Assembly (NCBI GenBank): GCA_903898755.1 | Contig: CAIUGT010000002.1 | Span: 1 to 57,102, forward strand | Direction of reading: 5' to 3' | From: an uncultured bacterium | GTDB taxonomy: Bacteria; Planctomycetota; Phycisphaerae; Phycisphaerales; SM1A02 | Length of the DNA stretch: 57,102 bases | Shown here: piece after piece, positions 35,218-44,114 of the stretch | Layout: the number at the start of each line of letters is the position of its first letter | How positions within the stretch are numbered: the stretch's first letter is position 1 | Notes under the pieces: model-generated | What the model saw: the letters and a program-made list of their open reading frames with translations, nothing else | Databases searched by the model: none | What the model was told of the DNA's origin: nothing | Position numbers and translations under genes: made by a program

Positions 35218-35401
35218 GCAAAGAAGCGTTGTGGGCATGCCTGAAATCCTACGGATCTCATCCAAAGAACTCTCAATAACTTTGGAAGAACTCGGACCGA
35301 AACAACCGATAAGGCAGGGCACTCATGCGAAGCCGGAGGCTTCAAAAGTGTGCGACCCTCGGCCTGGGTTTGGCTGACTTTCTTGAGACGACCTGAGCAG
35401 G

Positions 35402-36391
35402 ATGCGTAGCGTCGCAATTGTGAATCAAAAAGGTGGCTGTGGCAAAACCACAACCGCTATCAATTTGGCGGCAACGCTTGCGGCAAAAAATCGCCGCACG
35501 CTCTTGGTGGATATGGATCCGCAAGGTCATTGTGGAATTGGTCTTGGTGTTCCAGAAGATCGAATTGAACACGGCTTGGCGGAGGCGTTGTTATCCGATC
35601 CACCAGGCGGCGCGGATCCCGACGCGATGTTGTGGGAAGTTGCAAAAAATTTACGCTTGGCCCCAAGCACCCTTTCTCTTGCTGGCCTTGAAGCTGCGCG
35701 TGGCGGTCTGGCGCATTTACCCGATCGCGACGCGCGGCTTTCACAATTTCTTGATCGCGTTGCGGATCGATTTGATTGGTGCGTGATTGATTGTCCACCA
35801 ACGATTGGCTTGCTTACGTTCAACGCGTTGCGCGCCGCGGATGAGGCGATTATTCCAGTGGAAACTGGCTTCTTTTCGCTCAAAGGCAGCGAGCGTCAAG
35901 CTGCCGCAATTCAAGCAATGTCCACGCGTCTAGAGCGCGAATTGCCGCTGCGCATTTTGCCCACGCTGCATAGACCAAGCGCCAAACTGGCCACTGATCT
36001 ATTGGCGGCCATTGAGCGTCGCCATGGAATGCTCACCATGCCACTTGTTATTCGTGAGCATGAATCTTTGCGCGAGGCGGCTGGCTTTGGTCAACCCATC
36101 ACCGAGTACGCGCCGGGCTCGGAAGCCTGTCTTGATTTTATTGCGCTGGTGGAATGGCTTGACGCGAATCCAGTTGTGTGCACGCGTCAAAAAATAAATG
36201 CAGCGTTTGCTCCGCGAGGAGAGCTTGCGCTCGATGACGCTGCGCCTGTCAGTTCAGCCGCCGCATCTGGTGAACGCATGGCGGATTTGTTGTCGCGCAT
36301 TCGCCAGCAAGCCAGTGCGCCCATGACGCCAGTCTTATCCGTTGAAAGCGTTGTGCACATTGAATCTCCAGTAAGTGGAGATCAAAAATGA
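35402..36391 (+). CDS. parA: ParA/Soj-family ATPase
   Basis: A 329-residue P-loop ATPase. Deviant Walker A KGGCGKTTT (with the signature lysine) sits at residue 10, Walker A' VDMDPQGHCGIGLG follows, and Walker B VIDCPPTIGLLTFNAL. These proteins bind ATP as dimers and position chromosomes, plasmids or protein complexes. The start ATG at 35402 is preceded by GAGCAGG. The neighbour is not parB but an unknown protein with a four-base overlap, so chromosome segregation is not assured. The 184 bases upstream hold several possible short hairpins but no riboswitch I can name. Confidence 0.93.
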   Translation: MRSVAIVNQKGGCGKTTTAINLAATLAAKNRRTLLVDMDPQGHCGIGLGVPEDRIEHGLAEALLSDPPGGADPDAMLWEVAKNLRLAPSTLSLAGLEAARGGLAHLPDRDARLSQFLDRVADRFDWCVIDCPPTIGLLTFNALRAADEAIIPVETGFFSLKGSERQAAAIQAMSTRLERELPLRILPTLHRPSAKLATDLLAAIERRHGMLTMPLVIREHESLREAAGFGQPITEYAPGSEACLDFIALVEWLDANPVVCTRQKINAAFAPRGELALDDAAPVSSAAASGERMADLLSRIRQQASAPMTPVLSVESVVHIESPVSGDQK

Positions 36392-37629
36392 GCGAATTTG
36401 ACGAGAGATTTGACCGTTTAACCTCGCTGTTTTTAGGCGATACGGCTTCGAATGATGCCAATGAAACACGCTATGAACCCGTGAAGCAAGCGCCACTGCG
36501 TGAAAGTTTGATCACGCCGCTGCTCGCTGGAAATTTGCCCGTCATGGCGCATCCGTGGCTCACACATGTTGCGGCCCGTTTGCGCGAGGGACCCGCAGCT
36601 TTGTTGCGAGTCAGCGCCGACGGAATTCAGTGCTCGCTGCTTGAGACCAAAGGTCCCGCTGAAAGCGAGGACAAGGATTTCGCCATGTGGTTGTTGCGCG
36701 CCGCGGGCATGGTGAGGCATTGGTTTGTCACGCCAGCAGGCGCGCAAGGCGCGGAAGAAATTGCAGTCATGGATGTCGAAGAAGTTGTCATCGCCTCTGG
36801 TGGCGATGAGGCGGCGACCGTTGCCGCATATCAATTGGTTCGACGCGTTGTTGAATGCGCGCGTAAAAATAATCGTGTCCCGCCGCTCACACCAATCGCG
36901 TTGGTTGGTTGCTCCGCTGAATCCGCGCATGAGGCGATTGCCACTATTTCAACTGCGGCGCAAGCGTTTTTGCAGCAGCCAGTGCCATTGGCTGGAACTT
37001 ATCCAAAGCTTGAACGCACCCATGTTGCGCAGCAAGCATTTTTCGCCGGCGGATTTTCCGTTGCGGAAATTTTTGAGGCCATTCGTGCTGCAGAATCAAC
37101 GGTGGAAGGCAGTCGACGCGCGCCACAGTCAGCGACGCATGTCTCAACGCCGCCGTGCACGCCATCACCAACACCAACGCCAGCTCCAACAGCAAGCGCC
37201 ATTCCTTCAACACATGCCAGCGCAGCATCCACTGACTTCTCAAAACAACCGTTGCAAGTGCAAATGCGACCGGGTTCTTATGCGGCCATCATTTCTGGTT
37301 TGTGGCCCATTGCGCTGCGTTACCCCAACAACGCGCTGATTGAATTTGCAACGGACCATGCGGGACAGTTGCATGTGATCGCGCCAGTGGAGCAAGCCGC
37401 GTCCATTCGCCAAGCCGCCGCTTGGGCGCTACGCAACTCATCATTAATTCGTCTTGGTTTCCCTGGCTTGGCCGCGGACCCGCTTCCAATTGTCGAGCGA
37501 ATTATTTTCACCGACGCCACGCAAGCCGTGGACTGGCATCACTGCGGCGTACGACTTGATTTAGTTCTGCGCGCACAAGACAAATTTATCCATGTGTCGC
37601 TGAATGATGAACGAACATTGAAGCCTTGA
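36388..37629 (+). CDS. Unknown partner of the ParA-like ATPase
   Basis: This 413-residue protein begins within the parA stop codon (ATGA), so its synthesis is coupled to parA. It has three parts: an N-terminal region to about 95, a middle region (to about 240), and, after a Pro/Thr/Ala-rich linker (about 250-285), a C-terminal domain of about 130 residues. The middle region's phrase ALVGCSAESAHEAIATI followed by AFLQQPVPLAGTYPK resembles the C-terminal part of MinD/FlhG ATPases, which have a strand, then 'FL..P...LG.IP', but there is no P-loop. This is only a resemblance. It could be a cofactor protein that the ATPase positions. Confidence 0.72.
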   Translation: MSEFDERFDRLTSLFLGDTASNDANETRYEPVKQAPLRESLITPLLAGNLPVMAHPWLTHVAARLREGPAALLRVSADGIQCSLLETKGPAESEDKDFAMWLLRAAGMVRHWFVTPAGAQGAEEIAVMDVEEVVIASGGDEAATVAAYQLVRRVVECARKNNRVPPLTPIALVGCSAESAHEAIATISTAAQAFLQQPVPLAGTYPKLERTHVAQQAFFAGGFSVAEIFEAIRAAESTVEGSRRAPQSATHVSTPPCTPSPTPTPAPTASAIPSTHASAASTDFSKQPLQVQMRPGSYAAIISGLWPIALRYPNNALIEFATDHAGQLHVIAPVEQAASIRQAAAWALRNSSLIRLGFPGLAADPLPIVERIIFTDATQAVDWHHCGVRLDLVLRAQDKFIHVSLNDERTLKP

Positions 37630-37722
37630 GATCGACGGAGCATCGCAGACTGATAGAGGGTGGTTCGCGCGACAAGGCGTGACAACTTCAGCAATCACGC
37701 ACAGTTGAACAACTTGTGCGAC

Positions 37723-38721
37723 TTAACTTTTTGGAAGCGAAGCCCGAAGCACTCGAAGCCAATTTTCGCTGCGAAATCCAGCGATTTCCGTAGATGGAAA
37801 GCCTGCTTGGGTAAGCGCCGTTTCGATCGCCGCAACATCCTCGGGGCGCCGCGCATTCACAGGACAATCTTCGGGGGTGAAGCCGCCATCGAAATCGCTG
37901 CCTAAAGCAAGGCATTCCACTCCGCCCACTTCACGAACATGTTTGACATGTCGCACGACATCATCCATTGTTGCAACGCGGTCGTTGGCCAAAAACTTTC
38001 CATACAAATTTAAACCGCACACGCCCTTGCGCGTGGCGATGGCGCGAATGGTTTCGTCTGTGAGATGCCGTTGATTGCCAGGCACAAGACTGCGGCAATT
38101 GGAATGACTTGCCGCGATCGAACCTTTAGCCAGTGTGATCACTTGCGAACATGCTTCGTCCGACAAATGTGAAAGATCATGAATCATGCCAACAGCATCA
38201 AGGGCTTGAATCATTTTTTTTCCGGCCGCGGTCAACTCTCCCGGCGCCGTATTCCCGCCCGCATAGCGCGAACCTTTGGCCCAAGTCAAACCAACCATGC
38301 GCACGCCTTGATCAAACCACCACTTGGCGCGCTCTGGCGACTCAATTGGATCCGCACCCTCCATTAAAATCACCACGCGAGTCGGTCCAGTTGAATTCCA
38401 TTGCAATAGATCCGCTTGCGTGCGCACAATACGAATGACGCCGCGCGATTCAAGGCCCTGATACAGACGCAACTGCAAGCGCGCCGCACGCGCGGCGGTA
38501 TCCACATCGTCAAAATTGGCGTAGCCCCACGCTTCATCGCAACCCACTTCCGTGAACAACGTGGCAAAAACCATTTTGCATGAACCAGCTCGAAGCGCCG
38601 GGAAATTCACGCCAAAGCGCGCGCGATCTGGCGATTGCGATTCAAGATCAATTCCTTGCATGGCCAGATAGGCCAAATCAAGATGTCCATCAATGCGATC
38701 GTGGCTGGATGTGCTTTGCAT
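37723..38721 (-). CDS. Membrane dipeptidase (peptidase family M19)
   Basis: The ATG at 38721 gives 332 residues, starting just before the DGHLDLAY motif with zinc ligands. The later segments ILMEGADPIE, DLSHLSDEA, IAASHSNCR and LALGSDFDGG supply the other metal and catalytic residues of the amidohydrolase-like barrel. Members hydrolyse dipeptides, including D-amino-acid-containing ones, at a dinuclear zinc site. No signal peptide is seen from this start; a start further upstream (38910) would add 63 unconserved residues. Divergent from the DUF2752 gene. Confidence 0.9.
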   Translation of the reverse strand: MQSTSSHDRIDGHLDLAYLAMQGIDLESQSPDRARFGVNFPALRAGSCKMVFATLFTEVGCDEAWGYANFDDVDTAARAARLQLRLYQGLESRGVIRIVRTQADLLQWNSTGPTRVVILMEGADPIESPERAKWWFDQGVRMVGLTWAKGSRYAGGNTAPGELTAAGKKMIQALDAVGMIHDLSHLSDEACSQVITLAKGSIAASHSNCRSLVPGNQRHLTDETIRAIATRKGVCGLNLYGKFLANDRVATMDDVVRHVKHVREVGGVECLALGSDFDGGFTPEDCPVNARRPEDVAAIETALTQAGFPSTEIAGFRSENWLRVLRASLPKS

Positions 38722-38788
38722 TGGGGCATTCTGACGTGTTCGGCGTTCAGTGTCTAGCGCGCCGCGACTGTAGTTACACTCTTGAGTC

Positions 38789-39232
38789 ATGGCTGAAGTT
38801 GCTTCAATCAATGCATCGACCCGCGGATTGGTTTTGCTTTTGGCGGCGGCGCTTCTTGCGCCGTTAATTGTCGCCGCCACTCTGACGCCTGATCCTCGTG
38901 GACTTGGCACCCATCAACAACTTGGGTTGCCAGTGTGTTCATGGCCAGCGGCGATGGGAATTCCATGTCCAAGTTGCGGCATGACCACTGCGTTCGCTTA
39001 CGCCGCGCGCGCTGATTTCATCTCGGCATTTGTGGCGCAACCCATGGGCGCACTATTGGCCATTGCAGCTGCTATTGGTTGCATAGTTGCCTTGGGCGTT
39101 TCATTTACGGGTTATCAATTTCAAAGATTGTTCGATCCGCTTCTGAACAAATGGTGGTTCAGCGCGGCCGTCTTTTTGTTTTTTGCGGCTTGGTTTTGGA
39201 AGTTCACATGCATGCCGGGAGAGATGCAATGA
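38789..39232 (+). CDS. DUF2752 membrane protein
   Basis: A 147-residue protein with three hydrophobic segments (about 13-31, 83-105, 123-140) and the DUF2752 signature PCPSCGMTTAF at about residue 60, including two conserved Cys. No function is known for the family. The start of a four-gene plus-strand unit linked by four-base overlaps; the next gene's ATG sits inside its stop codon (ATGA). Confidence 0.88.
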   Translation: MAEVASINASTRGLVLLLAAALLAPLIVAATLTPDPRGLGTHQQLGLPVCSWPAAMGIPCPSCGMTTAFAYAARADFISAFVAQPMGALLAIAAAIGCIVALGVSFTGYQFQRLFDPLLNKWWFSAAVFLFFAAWFWKFTCMPGEMQ

Positions 39233-39915
39233 AGAACGTGCTTTCAATGAGGGCTTGCATACGGGCGCAAATTGCTTTGTGCGGCGTGATTGCGCTTGGA
39301 TTTATTTCCAGTTGCCAAGTGTTCGGCATCGCGTCGGCGATCGGGCAAAATATTGAGCGCGACAAGAAGATTGAAGTCCTTGCCAAGTACGCCGGATTAG
39401 ACAACAAGCGTGTCGCCATTCTTGTGAAGGCCGACATGGGCACGGTCTATGAGCATCCGACCGCCGTTCCAAATATTTCTGTCAACTTGGCGCAGCGTCT
39501 GCAGGAAAATGTTCCAGGCATTAAAATGATGAATCCGCTGCTGTGTTTGAATTATCAACATCAAACGCCAAATTGGTCCGCGCAACCCTTGGGGCAAGTG
39601 GCAGAGGAGTTGGACGTGGATCGTCTTGTCATTATCGATTTGTACGAATATCGGCTGAATCCACCGGGAAATCGCTTTCTATGGGATGGCGTCGCCGCGG
39701 GCAATGTCGGCGTGGCCGAGCGTGATGGCCTTGACGCGGATCAAACGGTGGATCAGTGGAATGTGTCGGCGCAATTTCCGCTTGATGCGGGAGTGACGCG
39801 CGAGTCCATGTCAATCACGCTTGTGCAAAAAGGTCTTTTATCCGCGTTCGTTCGAAATGCCGCGTGGGTTTTCTTTGATCATATTGAAGACAAATATCCA
39901 GACACGAAAAAATAA
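39229..39915 (+). CDS. Lipoprotein of unknown function
   Basis: The ATG at 39229 overlaps the previous stop and gives 228 residues. A signal peptide ending in a lipobox (GFISSC, modified Cys near residue 29) marks an outer- or inner-membrane lipoprotein. The body alternates strands and helices and contains ELDVDRLVIIDLYEYRL, a pattern seen in CsgG-like or LptE-like folds. It precedes another lipoprotein with only one base between them. The two share a similar layout (lipobox, KxVAILV or KTVVFVDD strand, then DRLVIIDLYEY or DMIIYVQIRDF strand), so may be distant paralogues. Confidence 0.82.
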   Translation: MKNVLSMRACIRAQIALCGVIALGFISSCQVFGIASAIGQNIERDKKIEVLAKYAGLDNKRVAILVKADMGTVYEHPTAVPNISVNLAQRLQENVPGIKMMNPLLCLNYQHQTPNWSAQPLGQVAEELDVDRLVIIDLYEYRLNPPGNRFLWDGVAAGNVGVAERDGLDADQTVDQWNVSAQFPLDAGVTRESMSITLVQKGLLSAFVRNAAWVFFDHIEDKYPDTKK

Positions 39916-39916
39916 A

Positions 39917-40594
39917 ATGCTATTCATACTTCATGATCGTTTCATCAAATGCATTTGCTCATTCGCGGGCTTGCTCTTCCTTGCGGCTGGTTGCAACTAT
40001 CTTGTGCCCGCGGCCTACATCATTGATGGTCCGCCTTCTATTGATGCGAAATATGATTTGCCAGATCGAAAGACGGTCGTCTTTGTGGATGACCGCACGA
40101 ATATTCTCAGTCGAACACAGCTTCGAGCGGTCATCGGTGACAAGGTCGCTGCGGACTTGATGAAAAAAGGTTTGATCACGGAGACCATCGCCAGTCGCGA
40201 TGCGCTTGCCATGGCGCGCAAAGATGAGACGGTGGACAAGCCCATGCCCATTAGCGAAATCGGCCAGCGCGTTGGCGCGGACATGATTATTTATGTGCAA
40301 ATTCGCGATTTCAAACTTGCGGATCCAGGCGGCGATTCGCTTCCTTCAGCCCTTGCCTCCGTGAAAGTGATCGATGTTTCAGGGCGATCGAGGCTGTTTC
40401 CGGCGCCAAGTGAATTAACGGGCGAGCCCGTGGCAACCGACATGCGCGAAGTGAGCGCAGACTTGTATCAAAGCACTTCTGGGCGCAGGCAAGTTGAAGA
40501 TTTGCTGGCCGCTGAAATTGGTTCTGAAGTGGCGAAATTATTTTATAAACACGAGCGAAAAGAACTGGGTAAAAATTTGGGTGTGCGCAAGTGA
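39917..40594 (+). CDS. Lipoprotein of unknown function
   Basis: A 225-residue protein. Its signal peptide ends in a clear lipobox (FLAAGC, Cys near residue 25). The body has KTVVFVDD, VAADLMKKGLI and GADMIIYVQIRDFKL, again as in CsgG- or LptE-like envelope proteins. It overlaps the next gene's GTG start by four bases (GTGA). Together with the preceding lipoprotein it could form part of an envelope assembly, but no partner complex can be named. Confidence 0.82.
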   Translation: MLFILHDRFIKCICSFAGLLFLAAGCNYLVPAAYIIDGPPSIDAKYDLPDRKTVVFVDDRTNILSRTQLRAVIGDKVAADLMKKGLITETIASRDALAMARKDETVDKPMPISEIGQRVGADMIIYVQIRDFKLADPGGDSLPSALASVKVIDVSGRSRLFPAPSELTGEPVATDMREVSADLYQSTSGRRQVEDLLAAEIGSEVAKLFYKHERKELGKNLGVRK

Positions 40595-41754
40595 GTTTTC
40601 GGTCACAAATTGTTTGCGTAACAGATCCACTTGGGCCCGGTGCTGGCGCCGCCACTCTTGCCGCATGCGCCCAAGCTGTGCGTGCTCTTGAGGATAAAAT
40701 TGGAGCAGGCCGCGTTGAAGTTGGCGTGCTTGGAACAAAATTGTCAACGCAACTTGCAATCGAATGCGGTCTTGCGCCCGCCTGGAGAGTTCCTATCCCT
40801 TGCGGAAATTTGCGGCTGGCCGAGCCAGCGTTATCGCGGGTTTTAAATCACTCAACGCCCAGCGTTGTATTGGCTTGGGGAGCGCGAGCGGCGCAGTTGG
40901 TTTCGCGCACCATGCGCGACACTCCTTTGGTGGTGGTCATGGACGCTCCGTTTGAATCCAAGAGCGTGATTCACGCTGAATTAGCGGAAGTTTTGTGCAT
41001 GGGTGATTTGATGGCAGACCACGCATGCGCTTTGGGTTGGCTTCCTATTCGAATTCGCACGGTCTTGCCAGCGATGCCATCGTGGCAGCAAGATCCATCG
41101 CATGACCGCAATTCATTGCGCAGGCAATGGGGTGCAACCGATCAGGATTGTGTCATGGGCGTGTTGCCAGTGTCCTCAGGTCGCGCGGACGCATTGTTCG
41201 CGTTTCATGCCATGGGTCGGGTTGCATTCGCGGGGCACGGCGCGCATTTGGTTCTTGATCCGAACCTTGGCAACGCAAGTGGTGTTCGTTCCATCGCGCG
41301 TAAACTTGATTTGAATGCAAGAGTGCATTTTGATTCAGCTCTGTCATGCCCTTGGAAATTATGTTCGGCAATTGATGTCTGGATTTCTTTGCGCGACGAA
41401 CATGTTGATGAATCCGCCATGCACCACAGTTGCGCGGCTGCGCTTGGGGCGCCCCTTGTGGCGCAAAGCGGTAGTTTTGCCGCGGCTTGCATTGAACATC
41501 AAGTGGACGGAATAGTCGCTGGAGAAGGGGTCAATGCGTTGGCGTTTGAAATACTGCAAATAGCGAAAAATCCAGCACGAATTGAGGCAATGGCGACTTC
41601 AGGGCGCGTGAAATACGCGGCAAAAAATGTCCGCGATGGATTCTTTCTTGCGATTCAGGAATGCGTGGGGCGCGTGTGCCCCGAGGTATTTGCGGTTCGC
41701 GAGTCTTCGAATTTTTTTCCGGCGGATACAAAATTCGCCGCGGCGTCGACATAA
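40591..41754 (+). CDS. Glycosyltransferase-like protein
   Basis: GTG start overlapping the preceding stop; 387 residues. It resembles a two-lobed GT-B fold: an N-terminal Rossmann-like lobe (VVLAWGARAAQLV, TPLVVVMDAP) and a C-terminal lobe with ELxxAL-like pattern AALGAPLVAQSGSFAAACIEHQVDGIVAGEG, typical of the nucleotide-sugar site in GT4 enzymes (E..G.PVV....G....v..g..G). The usual second glutamate is in a weak form. The activity is uncertain. Its last 100 bases overlap the convergent amidohydrolase gene. Confidence 0.75.
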   Translation: MSFRSQIVCVTDPLGPGAGAATLAACAQAVRALEDKIGAGRVEVGVLGTKLSTQLAIECGLAPAWRVPIPCGNLRLAEPALSRVLNHSTPSVVLAWGARAAQLVSRTMRDTPLVVVMDAPFESKSVIHAELAEVLCMGDLMADHACALGWLPIRIRTVLPAMPSWQQDPSHDRNSLRRQWGATDQDCVMGVLPVSSGRADALFAFHAMGRVAFAGHGAHLVLDPNLGNASGVRSIARKLDLNARVHFDSALSCPWKLCSAIDVWISLRDEHVDESAMHHSCAAALGAPLVAQSGSFAAACIEHQVDGIVAGEGVNALAFEILQIAKNPARIEAMATSGRVKYAAKNVRDGFFLAIQECVGRVCPEVFAVRESSNFFPADTKFAAAST

Positions 41755-42815
41755 AGCGATTTCAATAAGTTGGGTCGCAAATTTTGCCCACGTAGGCGCG
41801 GGGCATCGAGCGCGGTAAAGCGTTGTGGATCCACCATTGCAAGATCAGGATCCGCGATTGGGCTTTCGCCATCGAAGTCGCTTTCCCACATTGTTCGCAA
41901 AGCCCAATAGCGACTGGCGTAGAGATCAAATGCGTCTTCCGGGCGGCTCGCTTTGGCGGCCATTTCACTTTTGGCGTCGCCCGCGGACATGTGTTCGTCC
42001 GTGGTGACAATGTCGCTTCCAAAAAGAATGCGCCCGCGGAAGCGCTCTAGAAAAGTTTCCATCGCGCCTTGCGGATGTTTGGAAATCTCTCGCAGCATCC
42101 ATTTGGTGGCGCTTGTATCCAAAAATAAATTTGGGTGACGATCAAGAATTCCAGCAAGAAAATGCAGGTCTTCTGGCCAGCCACCCATGTGTGCCGCTAG
42201 CCATGGCGAGGTAAATCGATCAAGCAGCCTTTCAAGGGGAAGATATTGCGCGGACTTTGTTCCGTATCGCGCTGCATCGCTGTAGCGAGTTTGAAACCAG
42301 GTGTCGGGGTCCGCGATATGCACCATGAGCGACATTCCCAAACTGTTTGCCAATTCCATGGCGGCTACTCGCAGCGGCGCGTCTAGTTGAAACATCGTCG
42401 CATCGCCAGCTTCAATCGCAAACTCAACGCTGCGCGGCGCCGCCCAAATTTTGCACAGACGAGAACCAAGTTCGTGATATTTTTCAATGCGTTCAAGAAA
42501 GCCCGCGCCTAACGAATGCTTGCGATCTTTCGAAGCGAAATCTGGAACGGCGATCAAGCGAAGTCGATCACCAAGTTCCTCCCGCACCACGGGCACTTGT
42601 TCCAAATAGGTCATGGACCAAATCGAACCAATGCCATACAAGTCCATCGCTTCACGAAGAATTTTGCAGGCGCGCGCGCCGTTCACGTGTGAATGAGCGT
42701 CCGTGATGGCGAACGGCAATGTAGGAAATTGCTTAGAAAGCGCGCGATAATCCCATCCAAATCGATTGGAAGGGTTCACGTTTTGATGCGAATGAATATG
42801 TGTTGATTGCGTCAC
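41655..42815 (-). CDS. Amidohydrolase (amidohydrolase-2 family) protein
   Basis: A 386-residue predicted TIM-barrel hydrolase. Visible metal-ligand motifs are DAHSHVNGA near residue 39, MVHIADPDTWF, WLAAHMGGWPED and LFGSDIV (about residue 265). These are the positions of the zinc-binding His residues and the catalytic Asp in amidohydrolase-2 proteins such as ACMS decarboxylase. The N-terminus is a His/Gln-rich leader. The substrate is unknown. Its C-terminus runs 100 bases into the oppositely directed glycosyltransferase-like gene. Confidence 0.85.
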   Translation of the reverse strand: MTQSTHIHSHQNVNPSNRFGWDYRALSKQFPTLPFAITDAHSHVNGARACKILREAMDLYGIGSIWSMTYLEQVPVVREELGDRLRLIAVPDFASKDRKHSLGAGFLERIEKYHELGSRLCKIWAAPRSVEFAIEAGDATMFQLDAPLRVAAMELANSLGMSLMVHIADPDTWFQTRYSDAARYGTKSAQYLPLERLLDRFTSPWLAAHMGGWPEDLHFLAGILDRHPNLFLDTSATKWMLREISKHPQGAMETFLERFRGRILFGSDIVTTDEHMSAGDAKSEMAAKASRPEDAFDLYASRYWALRTMWESDFDGESPIADPDLAMVDPQRFTALDAPRLRGQNLRPNLLKSLYVDAAANFVSAGKKFEDSRTANTSGHTRPTHS

Positions 42816-42854
42816 GCGTTCAATCGTAACTCGCGTTTGAAGTGCGCGGAGACA

Positions 42855-43442
42855 TTAATGAGCGCGGCGGGGGCGTGATTTATTTCGAGTCGCCAATCGA
42901 GCGCCCTCGGCTTTGGTTTTTGGAGTTTGTGTGACACGTTTTTTAATCACAGTACTTGTTGTCGCGTTTGGTATGACCGCATTTCGACCGGCGTGATGAA
43001 TGCATCCAATATAAACTTCGTGATCCGCTTCAATATCAAAGTGACGAACGATTTCACAATCAAACCAAGCCGTTGCACGCAGCGGTACTGGCGCACCAGA
43101 TGGCGTCTTCATGCAAGGAATTGAAATCATTGGATCTTGCGTGTGTTCCGGAATTTGGCGGAAGAGGCGCGTGCACACTGGATCATTTGCGGCGATCAAA
43201 CATAATGCAAAACCTCTTGAATCGCGAATGATTGGACTCAGTGGTTGACCTTTTTCAATTGCAATGACAAGCATTGGTGGTTGCGAAGCGACTTGTTGCA
43301 CCCAGCGCACAAGAGCTCCGCCGCGCATGTCGCCAAATGCGCCAGTTAAAAGAAAAACACCACTGGGAATTTGATCTAAAAGATCACTAATGCCAGAACG
43401 TTCAATTGGGGTCCAATCGCTTCTTGGTGCCATTGCACACAC
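42855..43442 (-). CDS. Flavin reductase-like FMN-binding protein
   Basis: A 195-residue protein with the split-barrel flavin-reductase fold. The region RGGALVRWVQQVASQPPMLVIAIEKGQPLSPIIRDSRGFALCLI matches the FMN-binding part of the HpaC/flavoredoxin family (S.P..v......t...I...g.F.vnvl). The last 30 residues are Lys/Arg-rich and may be an added tail. The start may be GTG 43442 (GGGAT upstream) or ATG 43433. It may supply reduced flavin to a partner; none is visible. It faces away from mraZ. Confidence 0.85.
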   Translation of the reverse strand: MCAMAPRSDWTPIERSGISDLLDQIPSGVFLLTGAFGDMRGGALVRWVQQVASQPPMLVIAIEKGQPLSPIIRDSRGFALCLIAANDPVCTRLFRQIPEHTQDPMISIPCMKTPSGAPVPLRATAWFDCEIVRHFDIEADHEVYIGCIHHAGRNAVIPNATTSTVIKKRVTQTPKTKAEGARLATRNKSRPRRAH

Positions 43443-43570
43443 AATATCCCGAAATAAAACAATATCTAGTTTAAATCCATAATTTACAAGTATTTATATA
43501 AATATAGGACGCGTTATGGTGGGGATTGAAATTGTTCTAAGACTAAAAATTTAAAGATTTTTGATCATAT

Positions 43571-43611
43571 GTGGGGCAAAGTGTTGCAAAGTGGGGAAAT
43601 TAAGTTATTCT
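43571..43611 (+). promoter_or_regulatory. MraZ operator repeats overlapping the mraZ promoter
   Basis: Three consecutive 10-base units start at 43571, 43581 and 43591: GTGGGGCAAA, GTGTTGCAAA and GTGGGGAAAT. MraZ is known to bind direct GTGGG repeats spaced by five bases, so units 1 and 3 fit exactly and the middle one is degenerate. A promoter is superimposed: TTGCAA (43584-43589), 16 bases, TATTCT (43606-43611). The start codon follows at 43629 with no clear ribosome-binding site. This is classic autorepression layout. Confidence 0.82.
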
Positions 43612-43628
43612 ACTGACACAGGTGTCCC

Positions 43629-44093
43629 ATGCTTTTTCTAGGCGAATTCGAACATTCTCTCGATGCGAAACAGCGACTGGCTATTCCATCGGAACTGCGC
43701 AATTGCTTGCCCAACGAGGGCACCGATGCGGTGTTTGTTTCAGCGCCTGGTCCCAATGGTTTTCTTTGGTTGTGGCCAGAAAAAACATTCGCGGATTTAT
43801 CCAACGCGCTCGGTGGTTCATTGTTGGGAGACGAGGGAGTTCAGAATTTCGAGCGGTTGATTTTCAGTCAGTCTTCGCGTTGTCCGTTAGACAAAGCGGG
43901 GCGCGTGCGCGTTCCGGATCGAATGCTGGCTCGCTACGGATTGTCGGGAAATGTAATGATTCTTGGTGTTCGAGATCATCTGGAACTGTGTACGAGCGAC
44001 AAGTGGAAGGAAGAACGTGAATTACTTGAGCCCGCCGCCGCGGATATTTGGCGACGTGCTCGCGAGACAATTCGAAATCGAACTTCGAGTTGA
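43629..44093 (+). CDS. mraZ: Transcriptional regulator MraZ
   Basis: A 154-residue protein with two AbrB-like half-repeats, each with the MraZ loop motif: DAKQRLAIPSELR (about residues 12-24) and DKAGRVRVPDRML. MraZ normally heads the dcw cell-wall/division cluster (mraZ-mraW-ftsL-ftsI...), forms a ring and represses its own promoter. Here no dcw gene follows: a long intergenic stretch and then csrA come next. The operator repeats upstream are intact, so autoregulation is likely to have been kept. It may control genes elsewhere, or the intergenic RNA. Confidence 0.94.
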   Translation: MLFLGEFEHSLDAKQRLAIPSELRNCLPNEGTDAVFVSAPGPNGFLWLWPEKTFADLSNALGGSLLGDEGVQNFERLIFSQSSRCPLDKAGRVRVPDRMLARYGLSGNVMILGVRDHLELCTSDKWKEERELLEPAAADIWRRARETIRNRTSS

Positions 44094-44114
44094 TCTTTGG
44101 AAAAACTTTTAACT

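Noticed and set aside
35270-35315. Sigma-28-type promoter (TAAC...CCGATAA) before parA
   Set aside because: The CCGATAA half fits, but spacing to the upstream TAACTTT is about 22 bases rather than the usual 11.
35240-35401. Possible riboswitch or c-di-GMP aptamer upstream of parA
   Set aside because: There are a GAAGCC-GGA-GGCTTC hairpin and a GGCAGGGC phrase, but the conserved GEMM core and tetraloop receptor are absent, so no class could be supported.
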